Of a stretch of 19,005 bases of DNA, positions 1 to 6,472 are shown piece by piece. The position numbers were made by a program, and so were the translations under genes. Below the pieces are notes generated by a model. That model ran no database searches. It had not been told where the DNA came from and worked only from the letters and a program-made list of their open reading frames with translations. The number at the start of each line of letters is the position of its first letter. Within the stretch, counting starts at the first letter, position 1. Source of the DNA: CAZCRE01 sp964501075 (GTDB taxonomy: Archaea; Thermoproteota; Bathyarchaeia; Bathyarchaeales; Bathycorpusculaceae); NCBI GenBank assembly GCA_964501075.1, contig CAZCRE010000017.1, forward strand, positions 1-19,005, given 5' to 3'.

Positions 1-244
1 GGTGGGAAACTTATCGCGTGCACAGGGCAAGTGTTTGCACAAGTTACGCACCCTATCTTGCAGTTTAAAGGTGCAATTACCACTGGCATGTTTTTGTCGA
101 AGTCAAAAGCATAAACGCCAGCGGCGCAACCCAAAACGCACAGCCCGCAACCTATGCACAATTCATATTCAACCGTGGGATGCCATTCAATCTCTCTCGA
201 GGAACTCCATGCCAAACAGGTTTTGGATTCTTGGGATCAGACAC
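1..244 (-). CDS. 2x[4Fe-4S] ferredoxin-type protein, cut by left edge, probable frameshift
   Basis: Read on the minus strand, this gives a ferredoxin-like protein with two complete cluster motifs: C-x2-C-x2-C-x3-C (CIGCGLCVLGC) and C-x3-C-x2-C-x3-C-P (CKIGCVTCANTCP). Such domains bind two [4Fe-4S] clusters and pass electrons. The cluster region is in one frame, open from about 238 and continuing past base 1. The natural start, GTG at 244-242 with ribosome site GAGGTG at 257-252, is in another frame and begins VSDPKNPKPVWHGVPRE. The two frames join smoothly if the GA repeat at 191-198 is shortened by one GA (or lengthened by one base), giving VPRE-IEWHPTVEYELCIGC. Without a frameshift the only in-frame start is TTG at 215, which has no ribosome site. 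It diverges from the thiol/arsenate genes across a shared palindrome. The redox partner is unknown. Confidence 0.72.
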
Positions 245-279
245 TTCTAGCTCACCTCATATGTTGAGATGTAGAGATT

Positions 280-305
280 GATAGCAATATTAAAATATTG
301 CTATC
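280..305. promoter_or_regulatory. perfect 12-2-12 inverted repeat, likely operator with TATA-like centre
   Basis: GATAGCAATATT, two bases AA, then AATATTGCTATC: a perfect 12-base inverted repeat. Its AT-rich centre (TTAAAATA) could serve as TATA box for both directions, with predicted start points near 318 (plus) and 268 (minus). Both fit the ribosome sites that follow. A 12-2-12 layout is the classic shape of ArsR/SmtB-family operators, and the plus-strand genes end in an arsenate reductase. The repressor itself is not in this window. The repeat is directly visible; the ArsR assignment is inference. Confidence 0.7.
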
Positions 306-357
306 GCCTTCTTTCTTCATTGATATTTCCGAATCGCAATCACATTAGGTGAGAAAC

Positions 358-1047
358 TTGCCCAAGAAAGAAAAGCAAGAGAAGAAGATCTGGAGGGAGA
401 AACAACGCGAACGACAGAGGGCTCAGGAGGCGTACGAGACACAAAGGGCAAGAGAAGCCCAGAAGAAGCCGCGAAAATATCCAAAAGGCAAAATAGTTTT
501 CGGAATCTGTCTGATTGGATTGATATTTGTGGCCTACGTAGCGTGGCAGTCCAGCAGTAAACCTCCTTCATCAACTGACGGAACTGCAAACAATCCGCCT
601 CTTACCGGGTCAGCACCAGACTTTTCCCTGACTGACATAAATGGGGCTCCCTTTTCTCTTAGTCAGCAGGCTGGAAAAGTCATTGCAATTCATTTCATGG
701 CGGTCAGCTGTGGTGGAGGAATTGTCCAAACAAATGAAAACCAACTAAGGACTTTGAAGAGTGTGTGCTCCACCTATTGTGGCAAGGAACCAGTAGCTGT
801 TGTGACGGTTGCAGCGACGACCTGCGCGACAAGCTGCTTGGAAAAGATCCGTTCGGACTATGCGGTAACTTGGACACTGGGAAATGACTATGATGATGGA
901 AAAGCGGACATAGTCAATGCTTACAGCTCATATTCGATTGCAGACGGGGCGATTGTTCTGATTGACAGGAATTTTAAGATAGTTGAAGTATACACTGAAG
1001 AAACATCGTTTGAAACGTTGTCTTCACGAATAAGTCAACTTCTGTAG
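358..1047 (+). CDS. membrane-anchored thioredoxin-fold (redoxin/TlpA-SCO-like) protein
   Basis: Predicted 229-residue protein. Residues 1-43 are an extremely charged, probably helical segment rich in K, R, E and Q. A membrane helix follows at about 44-62 (IVFGICLIGLIFVAYVAW), then a Ser/Pro/Thr linker and, from about 84, an AhpC/TSA-redoxin-like domain opening with GSAPDFSLTDINGAPFSLSQ. The expected active-site position reads VSCGGG (C118), so the usual C-x2-C is absent. Two C-x3-C pairs lie further on (C137/C141 and C156/C160). The domain probably faces outside, anchored by the helix, and exchanges disulfides with the CcdA-like protein encoded 10 bases downstream. I chose TTG at 358 because AGGTGA at 347-352 sits at good spacing; GTG at 349 is the alternative. 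The fold call is by motif and its partner is inferred from context. Confidence 0.75.
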   Translation: MPKKEKQEKKIWREKQRERQRAQEAYETQRAREAQKKPRKYPKGKIVFGICLIGLIFVAYVAWQSSSKPPSSTDGTANNPPLTGSAPDFSLTDINGAPFSLSQQAGKVIAIHFMAVSCGGGIVQTNENQLRTLKSVCSTYCGKEPVAVVTVAATTCATSCLEKIRSDYAVTWTLGNDYDDGKADIVNAYSSYSIADGAIVLIDRNFKIVEVYTEETSFETLSSRISQLL

Positions 1048-1057
1048 GTCTGCTGAA

Positions 1058-1759
1058 ATGCTTCAGGAATCTTTAAGCTTGTTTTTCTTGGGGATAGCAA
1101 CATTCCTTTCACCTTGCTCAATCTCCCTTATCACGGTATATCTGACCTATTCAGTAGGCGTCAGCAAGAGCATACGGAAAGGATTGGTGATTGGTTGCTG
1201 CTTTGCACTGGCCATGAGCTTGGTCTTCTTCGTCTTAGGCTACGCAATCTGCGCTCTCATTCCTATTACATTAATTAGTTCAAGGATTTTCTATGGCATA
1301 TCAGGCATCCTTCTCATTGTCTTTGGAATTAACAATATCGGCATCTTGGAAAAGCTTGGGTTGAGGACTGGCATTAGCAGTTCTTTCAATGAACGATTGA
1401 ACACTGCAAAGCTAGGTTCATTGACGCGGTTTTCCAAATATAATTATGCAATAGGCTCTTTTTTATTTGGATTGATCATCTCCGTCGCGCTAGGCCCTTG
1501 TACCCTCTCAATAGTCTTGCCCGCTGTACTGTTGACCATGTTTACTGCGCCAACAGCCTTTCACGGCGGCTTTTTGCTCTTTGTGTTCGGTATAGGTCAT
1601 GCTTTGCCAGTGGTTTTCCTGAGTGCGCTGTTGGCAACCGCGCGCAGGGCAGCGAGCGATAAAATAGCTGGCGTCGGGAAATGGGTGACGAGGATCTTTG
1701 GAATAGTTTTCGTCTTAGCTGGCATTGCGATTATTGTCTATGCACTTGGAGGATGGTAA
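1058..1759 (+). CDS. ccdA: CcdA/DsbD-type transmembrane thiol-disulfide electron carrier
   Basis: A 233-residue, highly hydrophobic protein with about six membrane helices. It has the two family hallmarks: a Pro-Cys in helix 1 (FLSPC, C20) and another at the start of the second half (ALGPC, C148). In CcdA/DsbD proteins these two cysteines form the transmembrane disulfide that carries reducing equivalents from a cytoplasmic thioredoxin to extracytoplasmic thiol proteins. Length matches the short CcdA form, which lacks the flanking DsbD domains. Here those roles could be filled by the neighbours: the membrane thioredoxin-fold protein upstream and the soluble C-x-C protein, whose start lies two bases after this stop. 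Start ATG at 1058. Its last codons contain GGAGGATGG, which doubles as the ribosome site of the next gene, so the genes are almost certainly cotranscribed. Confidence 0.88.
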   Translation: MLQESLSLFFLGIATFLSPCSISLITVYLTYSVGVSKSIRKGLVIGCCFALAMSLVFFVLGYAICALIPITLISSRIFYGISGILLIVFGINNIGILEKLGLRTGISSSFNERLNTAKLGSLTRFSKYNYAIGSFLFGLIISVALGPCTLSIVLPAVLLTMFTAPTAFHGGFLLFVFGIGHALPVVFLSALLATARRAASDKIAGVGKWVTRIFGIVFVLAGIAIIVYALGGW

Positions 1760-1761
1760 GT

Positions 1762-2034
1762 ATGAAGAAAGGCAAGGTGAAGATCGAGGTTTTCGTCCCA
1801 TTAGGTTCGTGTGTCTGTAACTTCGCACCCTTCATGGAAAAAATCGGACGTGTAACATCAAGGTTCAAAGACGTGACAGAAGTCCAAATGAAGTCGAACA
1901 AATCATCAGAAGCTTCCAGGTACGGAGTTCAAGACATGGGAATCGTCATTAACGGGAAGATCAAGCTTTCAGCAAGCTTTGAAGAGAAACAACTTCAAGA
2001 TGCAATATCTCAAGAAGAGCAGAGTCAACAGTAG
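1762..2034 (+). CDS. small thioredoxin-like protein with C-x-C motif
   Basis: A 90-residue soluble protein resembling the minimal archaeal thioredoxin/glutaredoxin-like fold: a first strand KIEVFVP, then the redox motif GSCVCNFAP (C17, C19), a helix, and the strand pair GVQDMGIVINGKIKL followed by a C-terminal helix. Two features are unusual. The active site is C-x-C rather than C-x2-C, and the position normally holding the cis-proline before the GIVINGK strand reads Met-Gly. It starts at ATG 1762 directly behind the strong ribosome site GGAGGATGG (1748-1756) inside the ccdA end. By position it is a candidate cytoplasmic electron donor or acceptor for the CcdA-like protein and for the arsenate reductase downstream. 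The fold is inferred from pattern only. Confidence 0.75.
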   Translation: MKKGKVKIEVFVPLGSCVCNFAPFMEKIGRVTSRFKDVTEVQMKSNKSSEASRYGVQDMGIVINGKIKLSASFEEKQLQDAISQEEQSQQ

Positions 2035-2059
2035 AACACGTGCGGGCAGGTCAATCATC

Positions 2060-2289
2060 GTGGAAACAAGCTTCGAAGAAATAACGAGAAAATATCGTTT
2101 AGTGAAAGCTGGAAAGACAAGATCGACCTTCTCTGTCTGAAATCGGAAATTGAGTCCTACATAAGGAATCAGCAGAGCGCGAAACGAAAAGATAATGATT
2201 TGCTGGCGGAGGCGCAGGCCATGTTGATTGATTTGACACAGATGATCGAAGAGGGCCACTGCAACCCTTTTAGAACCAAGAAACTCTAA
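2060..2289 (+). pseudogene. small helical protein gene, apparently frameshifted
   Basis: The frame ending at TAA 2287-2289 encodes a coherent, polar helical segment (SWKDKIDLLCLKSEIESYIR ... QAMLIDLTQMIEEGHCNPFR) but has no ATG, GTG or TTG ahead of it down to the stop of the previous gene. A GTG at 2060, with AGGT upstream, opens another frame (VETSFEEITRK) that is broken after about 46 codons. Adding one A to the A-run at 2089-2092 joins the two into a 76-residue protein with cysteines at about 26 and 68. It lies between the C-x-C thioredoxin-like gene and arsC in the same orientation, so it belongs to the same transcription unit. I do not recognise the family, and no helix-turn-helix is evident. 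It may be a decayed gene or a one-base assembly error. Confidence 0.5.
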
Positions 2290-2315
2290 TTACACTATTG
2301 TTTGAGGTTAAAACT

Positions 2316-2711
2316 ATGAAAAAGATTCTGTTTGTGTGTGTTGAGAATGCTGGGAGAAGCCAAATGGCTGAGGCGTTTGCGAGATACTACGGTCAAGGCA
2401 AAATGGAGGCGTCAAGCGCTGGCACTATGCCAACAGGTGAAGTTAACCCGACTGTTGTTCAGGTTATGCACGAGAAAGGAATAGACATTTCTCAAAGCAA
2501 ACCAAAACTTGTAGCCGGGAAAATGGTTCAGGAAGCAGACATGATTATTGTGATGGGATGCAGTGCTCAAGGATTCTGTCCTGCCCCTCTGCTGAACAAA
2601 GTGATTGACTGGGGAATTGAAGACCCAAAAGGCAAACCATTAGAGAAAGTAAGAGAAATCAGAGATGAAATCGAAAGAAAGGTAAGAACACTACTTGGCG
2701 AGCCAGTCTAG
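2316..2711 (+). CDS. arsC: arsenate reductase, low-molecular-weight phosphatase type
   Basis: A 131-residue protein of the LMW tyrosine phosphatase fold. The phosphate/arsenate loop C-x5-R is at C8-R14 (CVENAGRS), and the general-acid Asp lies in WGIEDP (D103). Two further cysteines, C82 and C88 (VMGCSAQGFCP), match the redox cysteines 82 and 89 of thioredoxin-coupled ArsC such as that of plasmid pI258. This separates it from plain phosphatases and supports reduction of arsenate to arsenite by a C8-C82-C88 relay reset by a thioredoxin. Start ATG 2316 is favoured over TTG 2298 because GAGGT at 2304-2308 has ideal spacing. It is last in the thiol-redox run, whose C-x-C protein is an obvious reductant candidate. 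No arsenite efflux pump is visible here. Confidence 0.88.
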   Translation: MKKILFVCVENAGRSQMAEAFARYYGQGKMEASSAGTMPTGEVNPTVVQVMHEKGIDISQSKPKLVAGKMVQEADMIIVMGCSAQGFCPAPLLNKVIDWGIEDPKGKPLEKVREIRDEIERKVRTLLGEPV

Positions 2712-2720
2712 TGGTGCTAG

Positions 2721-2763
2721 CCCAGCGTTTCTGGGATTCTTCAAAAAGAGATGCCCCTTGGGG
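2721..2763 (+). terminator. two short hairpins after arsC, possible terminator
   Basis: CCCAG-CGTTT-CTGGG at 2721-2735, and CCCC-TT-GGGG at 2754-2763 followed by GATTTTC. They lie just after the arsC stop and before the convergent thermosome gene. The T tracts are weak, so this is tentative. Confidence 0.25.
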
Positions 2764-3031
2764 GATTTTCACCAACGAATGCGAGTTTCATTCCATAGTT
2801 TCATGCCTCAGTTAAAGTAGCGCTTTTTGATGATATTCGGAAAAAAGGGTAGGGGGAAGGGGTGGGTGCTATTGACCGAGATTTCAGTGAATAGGGCGAA
2901 CATCGATGATAGTTTTGGCATAGTCCAACCTGAACTGTTGCCCTTCTATCCAAAGACTGGATGAGCCTTCGGTTTTGCAGGGTTGCCAAAATATGAAAAG
3001 TTCTACTGGTCTTGAAGAATCTTGTGATGTG
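2764..3031. other. intergenic stretch between convergent arsC and thermosome
   Basis: I see no convincing gene here. A 62-codon minus-strand frame (2801-2989) starts with TTG, lacks a ribosome site and has no protein-like pattern. A purine-rich run (AAAAAAGGGTAGGGGGAAGGGG) lies near 2843-2864. No tRNA or box C/D pattern convinced me. Confidence 0.5.
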
Positions 3032-3037
3032 AAAAAA
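3032..3037 (-). terminator. T-run terminator after thermosome gene
   Basis: On the minus strand the thermosome stop is followed after about 17 bases by CCTTCCCTTTTTTCAC. An unstructured T tract like this is the usual archaeal termination signal. Confidence 0.4.
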
Positions 3038-3054
3038 GGGAAGGTTTTTGGTGT

Positions 3055-4707
3055 TTAGTCTTCTCCGCCTTCAGGTCCGCCGCCTGGCGGCTTTCCTCCA
3101 GGTCCTTCCTTTGGCTTCGTGGATGCTATAACGTCATCTATGCGCAGTATCATTGCTGCAGATTCAGCTGCTGACTTTATTGCTTGTTCTTTGACTATGG
3201 CAGGCTCTACTATTCCCTTTTCTTTTGTGTTCTCGATCTTTCCAGTGAAGACATTCAGACCCTTGTATTGTCCATCTTGTTTCTCGTGTGCTGAGCGCAA
3301 GTCCACGAGTACGTCTATCGCTTCGAGTCCCGCGTTTTCTGCTAAGGCCCTAGGTATCACTTCCACCGCGTTTGCGAATGCTTCTACGGCTATTTGTTCT
3401 CGCCCGCCGACTTTCGTGGCATAGCTCCGCAGGTCCTTGGCTATTTCAACTTCTATGGCGCCGCCGCCGGCTACTATTCTGTTGTTCTCGACAACGTCTG
3501 AGACCACACTTAAGGCGTCTATCATTGCTCTTTCTGCTTCGTCAACCATTCTTTCAAGCCCAGCTCTGAGCAGTATCGCAACAGATCGTGGATCTTTGCA
3601 TTTTTCAACGAAGATCATTTTGTCGTCGCCCACTTTGCGTTCTTCGACAACGCCTGCTTCTCCCAAGTCTTTCGCTGAGAGATCAGACAGATCCGTGACT
3701 ATCCTTCCGCCTGTCGCTCTTGCCAACTTCTCCATGTCTGATTCTTTCACCCTTCTTGCGGTCAGTATTCCCTCTTTTGCCAAGAAGTGTTGTGCCATGT
3801 CATCTATGCCTTTTTGGCAGAAAACGGTGTTCGCGCCTGACTTCTTGATTTTCTCCGTCATGTCTTGCAGCATCTTGTTTTCCTGATCCAGAAAAGCTTT
3901 CATTTGAAGTGGATCGCGGATGCGTATCTCAGCGCTGATCTCTGTTTTTTCAATCTCAAGTGCGCCGTCAATCAGGGCTATCTTAGCTTTCTCCACGATC
4001 TTTGGCATTCCAGGGTGGACGACTTCTTTGTCTATTATTACGCCTTTGACAAGCTGCGATTCGAACAGGCTTTTTCCTGTCTTCTTTATCAGCTGGATAT
4101 TGTCGATGTCAGCGATTGTCTTGTCGCCGCGTTGCTCGGTTATCTGTCTAACTGCGTCAATCGCGATCTCTGCGAAATGTTCTTTCGCTGGGCCCACGGC
4201 TTTGCTTCCCATTGATGTGATCGCTACTTTTCTAAGTGTGGCCTTGTCGTCAGGCTGGACTGGTATAGAGTTGCTGGTAATAGTCTCCATGGCTCTTTGC
4301 GCTGCTTTTCGGTATCCGCTAATCAGTATGATTGGGTGAATGTTTTGGTCAAGTAGCTCCTCTGCTCTCCTGAGCAGTTCGCCAGCTAGGACTACAGCTG
4401 TGGTTGTTCCATCGCCCACCATGTTGTCTTGTGTTTTTGCGATTTCGACCATCATTTTTGCCGCTGGGTGTTCAACTTCTATCTCGTCCAGTATTGCTGC
4501 CCCATCATTCGTTATTGTTATGTCTCCTAGGCTGTCGATCAGCATTTTGTCCATGCCGCGCGGTCCCAAAGTGGATCTGAGAACCTCGCCGACTATGCGT
4601 GCAGCCATTATATTGTTTCTTTGAGCTTCTTTTCCTCGGTTTCTACTCGTTCCTTCTTTGAGAATTAGAACTGGTTGTCCTGAAGCTGTAGTTGTCAAGT
4701 ATGCCAT
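3055..4707 (-). CDS. thermosome (group II chaperonin) subunit
   Basis: A 550-residue ATP-dependent cytosolic chaperonin subunit, homologous to eukaryotic CCT, which builds double-ring folding chambers. Clear motifs: LGPRGMDKML and TNDGAAIL near the N terminus, the nucleotide-binding GDGTTTAVVLAGELL, an apical domain in the middle, the VAGGGAIEVEIAKDL segment of the second equatorial half, and the hallmark Gly-rich acidic tail ending GGGPEGGED. Length is full. ATG 4707 follows GGAGG on the minus strand at good spacing, and a TATA-like box lies at 4765-4772. The N terminus (ATTASGQPVLILKEGTSRNRG) is normal for thermosome subunits. It diverges from the MoaD-like gene. Archaea commonly hold several paralogues, and I cannot tell which this is. 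Confidence 0.97.
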   Translation of the reverse strand: MAYLTTTASGQPVLILKEGTSRNRGKEAQRNNIMAARIVGEVLRSTLGPRGMDKMLIDSLGDITITNDGAAILDEIEVEHPAAKMMVEIAKTQDNMVGDGTTTAVVLAGELLRRAEELLDQNIHPIILISGYRKAAQRAMETITSNSIPVQPDDKATLRKVAITSMGSKAVGPAKEHFAEIAIDAVRQITEQRGDKTIADIDNIQLIKKTGKSLFESQLVKGVIIDKEVVHPGMPKIVEKAKIALIDGALEIEKTEISAEIRIRDPLQMKAFLDQENKMLQDMTEKIKKSGANTVFCQKGIDDMAQHFLAKEGILTARRVKESDMEKLARATGGRIVTDLSDLSAKDLGEAGVVEERKVGDDKMIFVEKCKDPRSVAILLRAGLERMVDEAERAMIDALSVVSDVVENNRIVAGGGAIEVEIAKDLRSYATKVGGREQIAVEAFANAVEVIPRALAENAGLEAIDVLVDLRSAHEKQDGQYKGLNVFTGKIENTKEKGIVEPAIVKEQAIKSAAESAAMILRIDDVIASTKPKEGPGGKPPGGGPEGGED

Positions 4708-4764
4708 ACAAATCCTCCATCAGGTTAGAATTCCATTTAATCCGAATAAGCAAAAAGCCCCGAA

Positions 4765-4772
4765 AATATAAA
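4765..4772 (-). promoter_or_regulatory. TATA-like box for thermosome
   Basis: TTTATATT on the minus strand, inside AAAAGTTTATATTTTCGG. It predicts transcription from about 4742, giving a leader of some 35 bases that contains the GGAGG site. Confidence 0.55.
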
Positions 4773-4817
4773 CTTTTACCTTCGTTCGTTCAAATTGCAT
4801 ATTTTGACGCATAACAG

Positions 4818-4825
4818 TTTAAATT
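4818..4825 (+). promoter_or_regulatory. TATA-like box for MoaD-like gene
   Basis: TTTAAATT on the plus strand, 43 bases ahead of the TTG start at 4861. It predicts a leader of roughly 12-15 bases. Confidence 0.45.
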
Positions 4826-4860
4826 TTGGCTAGCGTTCTACTGATTTGTAGGTTCAAGCC

Positions 4861-5154
4861 TTGCAGATTTCGGTGCGGTTCTTCACAGCCCTCAGGGAAA
4901 TCACAGGAAGAAAAGAAGAAACCTTGAAGTTCAAAGACGATCAACCCGTGACTATCACTTTGGTTCTAGATGTCTTGGCAAAACGTTACGGTAAAGGTTT
5001 CGTGGAATACGTCTTCGACCGCAGAGAAGGTCAGGTCAGAAGATTTCTCCAGTTTCTTGTGAACGGAAGAAGCGCTTCAACGTTTGGGGGTCTAGAGACA
5101 AAGCTTACTGATGAGGACGTGTTGGCGATAATACCTCCCGTGGGTGGCGGCTGA
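4861..5154 (+). CDS. MoaD/ThiS-family ubiquitin-like sulfur carrier
   Basis: A 97-residue beta-grasp protein. It opens with ISVRFFTALREITGRKEET, a typical MoaD first hairpin, contains FLVNGR followed by TKLTDEDVLAIIPPVGGG, and ends in Gly-Gly. The C-terminal Gly-Gly is adenylated by an E1-like enzyme and used either as thiocarboxylate (molybdopterin or tRNA thiolation) or for protein conjugation (archaeal SAMP). Which role applies cannot be read from the sequence, and no MoaE, MoeB or tungsten/molybdenum enzyme gene is nearby. It is slightly longer than many MoaD proteins, with an insertion around YVFDRREGQVRRFLQ. Start TTG 4861 behind AGGTT, with a TATA-like box at 4818. Confidence 0.88.
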   Translation: MQISVRFFTALREITGRKEETLKFKDDQPVTITLVLDVLAKRYGKGFVEYVFDRREGQVRRFLQFLVNGRSASTFGGLETKLTDEDVLAIIPPVGGG

Positions 5155-5355
5155 CAAGACTGTATATCCATAACGATGCAAGGAAAAATCCTAGGTCAAC
5201 CGCGTCAAACTGTTTCATGATTTTCAGTATGAAGGGAATTGAAAGCGAGGCTTGAGGTTCGCAGAATTTTTTTTCAGAAGTCTTGCGTGGCGTTTACAAA
5301 AAGTCTGTTCAACAAGATTTTTCTGTCTCTGCGCATTCTAGAAAGCGTGTGGGCC

Positions 5356-6336
5356 GTGACTTCTGTGGATAAGGTTCTTTATCTCTCCAAAACTGACGTT
5401 GAAAAACTAGACATACACATGAAAGCTGTCATAAACGTTGTCGAAGAGGCTTTCCGCCAGAAGGCTGAAGGCAAAGCTGAAGTGCCGCCTAAGCCTGGAA
5501 TACACCCTCAGAAGGATGCTTTTATCCATGCAATGCCTGCCTATCTGCCAAGCATGGGCTCTGCTGGCGTCAAATGGGTCAGTGGTTTCCCAGAGAATCC
5601 CAAGCGTGGTTTGCCGTACATTTCGGGCTTGCTTATACTAAATGACACCAACACCGGTTTTCCAATCTCCATCATGGATTGTACATGGATAACGGCTAAG
5701 CGTACAGGAGCGGCGACTGCTGTTGCGGCCAAGTATTTGGCCAGAGAAGACTCAAAAACCTTGGGGATTCTTGGTTGTGGTGTTCAGGGAAGAAGTAATC
5801 TTGAAGCTTTGGTGGTGGCCTGCAAGTGTTTGGAGGAAGTCAGGGCATTTGACGTCAAAAAAGAGAGCTTGCAGAAGTATGTCACGGAGATGACTGCGAA
5901 ATATGGGTTGAGGATTATCGCCACTGAGTCACCTAAGAAAGCTGTTGAAAACTGTGACATCGTGGTCACTGCAGGCCCGATCTTGAAGCGCCCTAGACCC
6001 GTGATCGAAACATCATGGTTTATGGATGGCGGATTCGCCTGCCCCTTGGATTTTGACTCTTACTGGACGACAGAAGCCATGCGTTCTATGGACAAGTTTT
6101 GCACTGACGACAAAGAACAGCTGGCATACTACAAAGCGCAAGGGTACTTTTCCAGCATTCCCAGAGTACATGCTGAACTAAGTGAAATCATAAGCGGAAG
6201 AAAACGCGGGCGCGGAAATAGTGCAGAGCGAATCATGTCGATGAACTTGGGTCTGGCAATTGAAGACATGGCCACTGCAATGCTTGTCTACAAAAGCGCC
6301 AAGAAAGCTGGAGTAGGCTTGTTGCTTCCATTGTGA
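5356..6336 (+). CDS. ornithine cyclodeaminase / mu-crystallin family NAD(P)-dependent enzyme
   Basis: A 326-residue protein from GTG 5356, the usual length for this family, which includes ornithine cyclodeaminase, archaeal alanine dehydrogenase and pyrroline-2-carboxylate reductases. It begins with VLYLSKTDVEKL (family start xLYLSxxDV). It has the substrate region AGVKWVSGFPENPKRGLPY (K73), the TAKRTGAATAVAAKYLA helix (R116), and the Rossmann loop GILGCGVQGRSNLEAL (137-152). The late active-site stretch reads MDGGFACPLDFDSYW, unlike the NAIGAD-type segment I know from alanine dehydrogenase and ornithine cyclodeaminase, so the substrate is open. An upstream extension of the frame to 5239 (MKARLEVRRIFFQKS...) looks non-coding. 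It stands alone between the MoaD-like gene and convergent aIF5B, so context does not resolve its job. Confidence 0.85.
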   Translation: MTSVDKVLYLSKTDVEKLDIHMKAVINVVEEAFRQKAEGKAEVPPKPGIHPQKDAFIHAMPAYLPSMGSAGVKWVSGFPENPKRGLPYISGLLILNDTNTGFPISIMDCTWITAKRTGAATAVAAKYLAREDSKTLGILGCGVQGRSNLEALVVACKCLEEVRAFDVKKESLQKYVTEMTAKYGLRIIATESPKKAVENCDIVVTAGPILKRPRPVIETSWFMDGGFACPLDFDSYWTTEAMRSMDKFCTDDKEQLAYYKAQGYFSSIPRVHAELSEIISGRKRGRGNSAERIMSMNLGLAIEDMATAMLVYKSAKKAGVGLLLPL

Positions 6337-6472
6337 CCTTCTGCGATTCATGAAATCCCCAGTAGTTTCGGTGCTCCCCAACAGATCATCACTCTCTCAC
6401 GGCCTCTGTTTCTCCGTTCTCATGAGCAATACAAAACTCTAGAACGTTATCTCGCAGTCAAGTTTGTTCAGG

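Noticed and set aside
2..250. 82-codon plus-strand frame at the left end
   Set aside because: It is antisense to the ferredoxin-type gene, whose cluster cysteines are clearly coded on the minus strand.
2801..2989. 62-codon minus-strand frame between arsC and thermosome
   Set aside because: TTG start without ribosome site, no protein-like pattern, and it runs into the thermosome terminator region.
3119..4624. Long plus-strand frames (up to about 150 codons) inside the thermosome gene
   Set aside because: Antisense shadows of a full-length, strongly conserved coding sequence.
5239..5355. N-terminal extension of the cyclodeaminase-family gene
   Set aside because: Family members begin near VLYLSxxDV; the added residues (MKARLEVRRIFFQKS...) are not family-like, and the GTG at 5356 gives the normal length.
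6337..6472. Possible box C/D sRNA on the minus strand (GTGATGA near 6411)
   Set aside because: A good C box is present, but no CTGA D box follows at a suitable distance.
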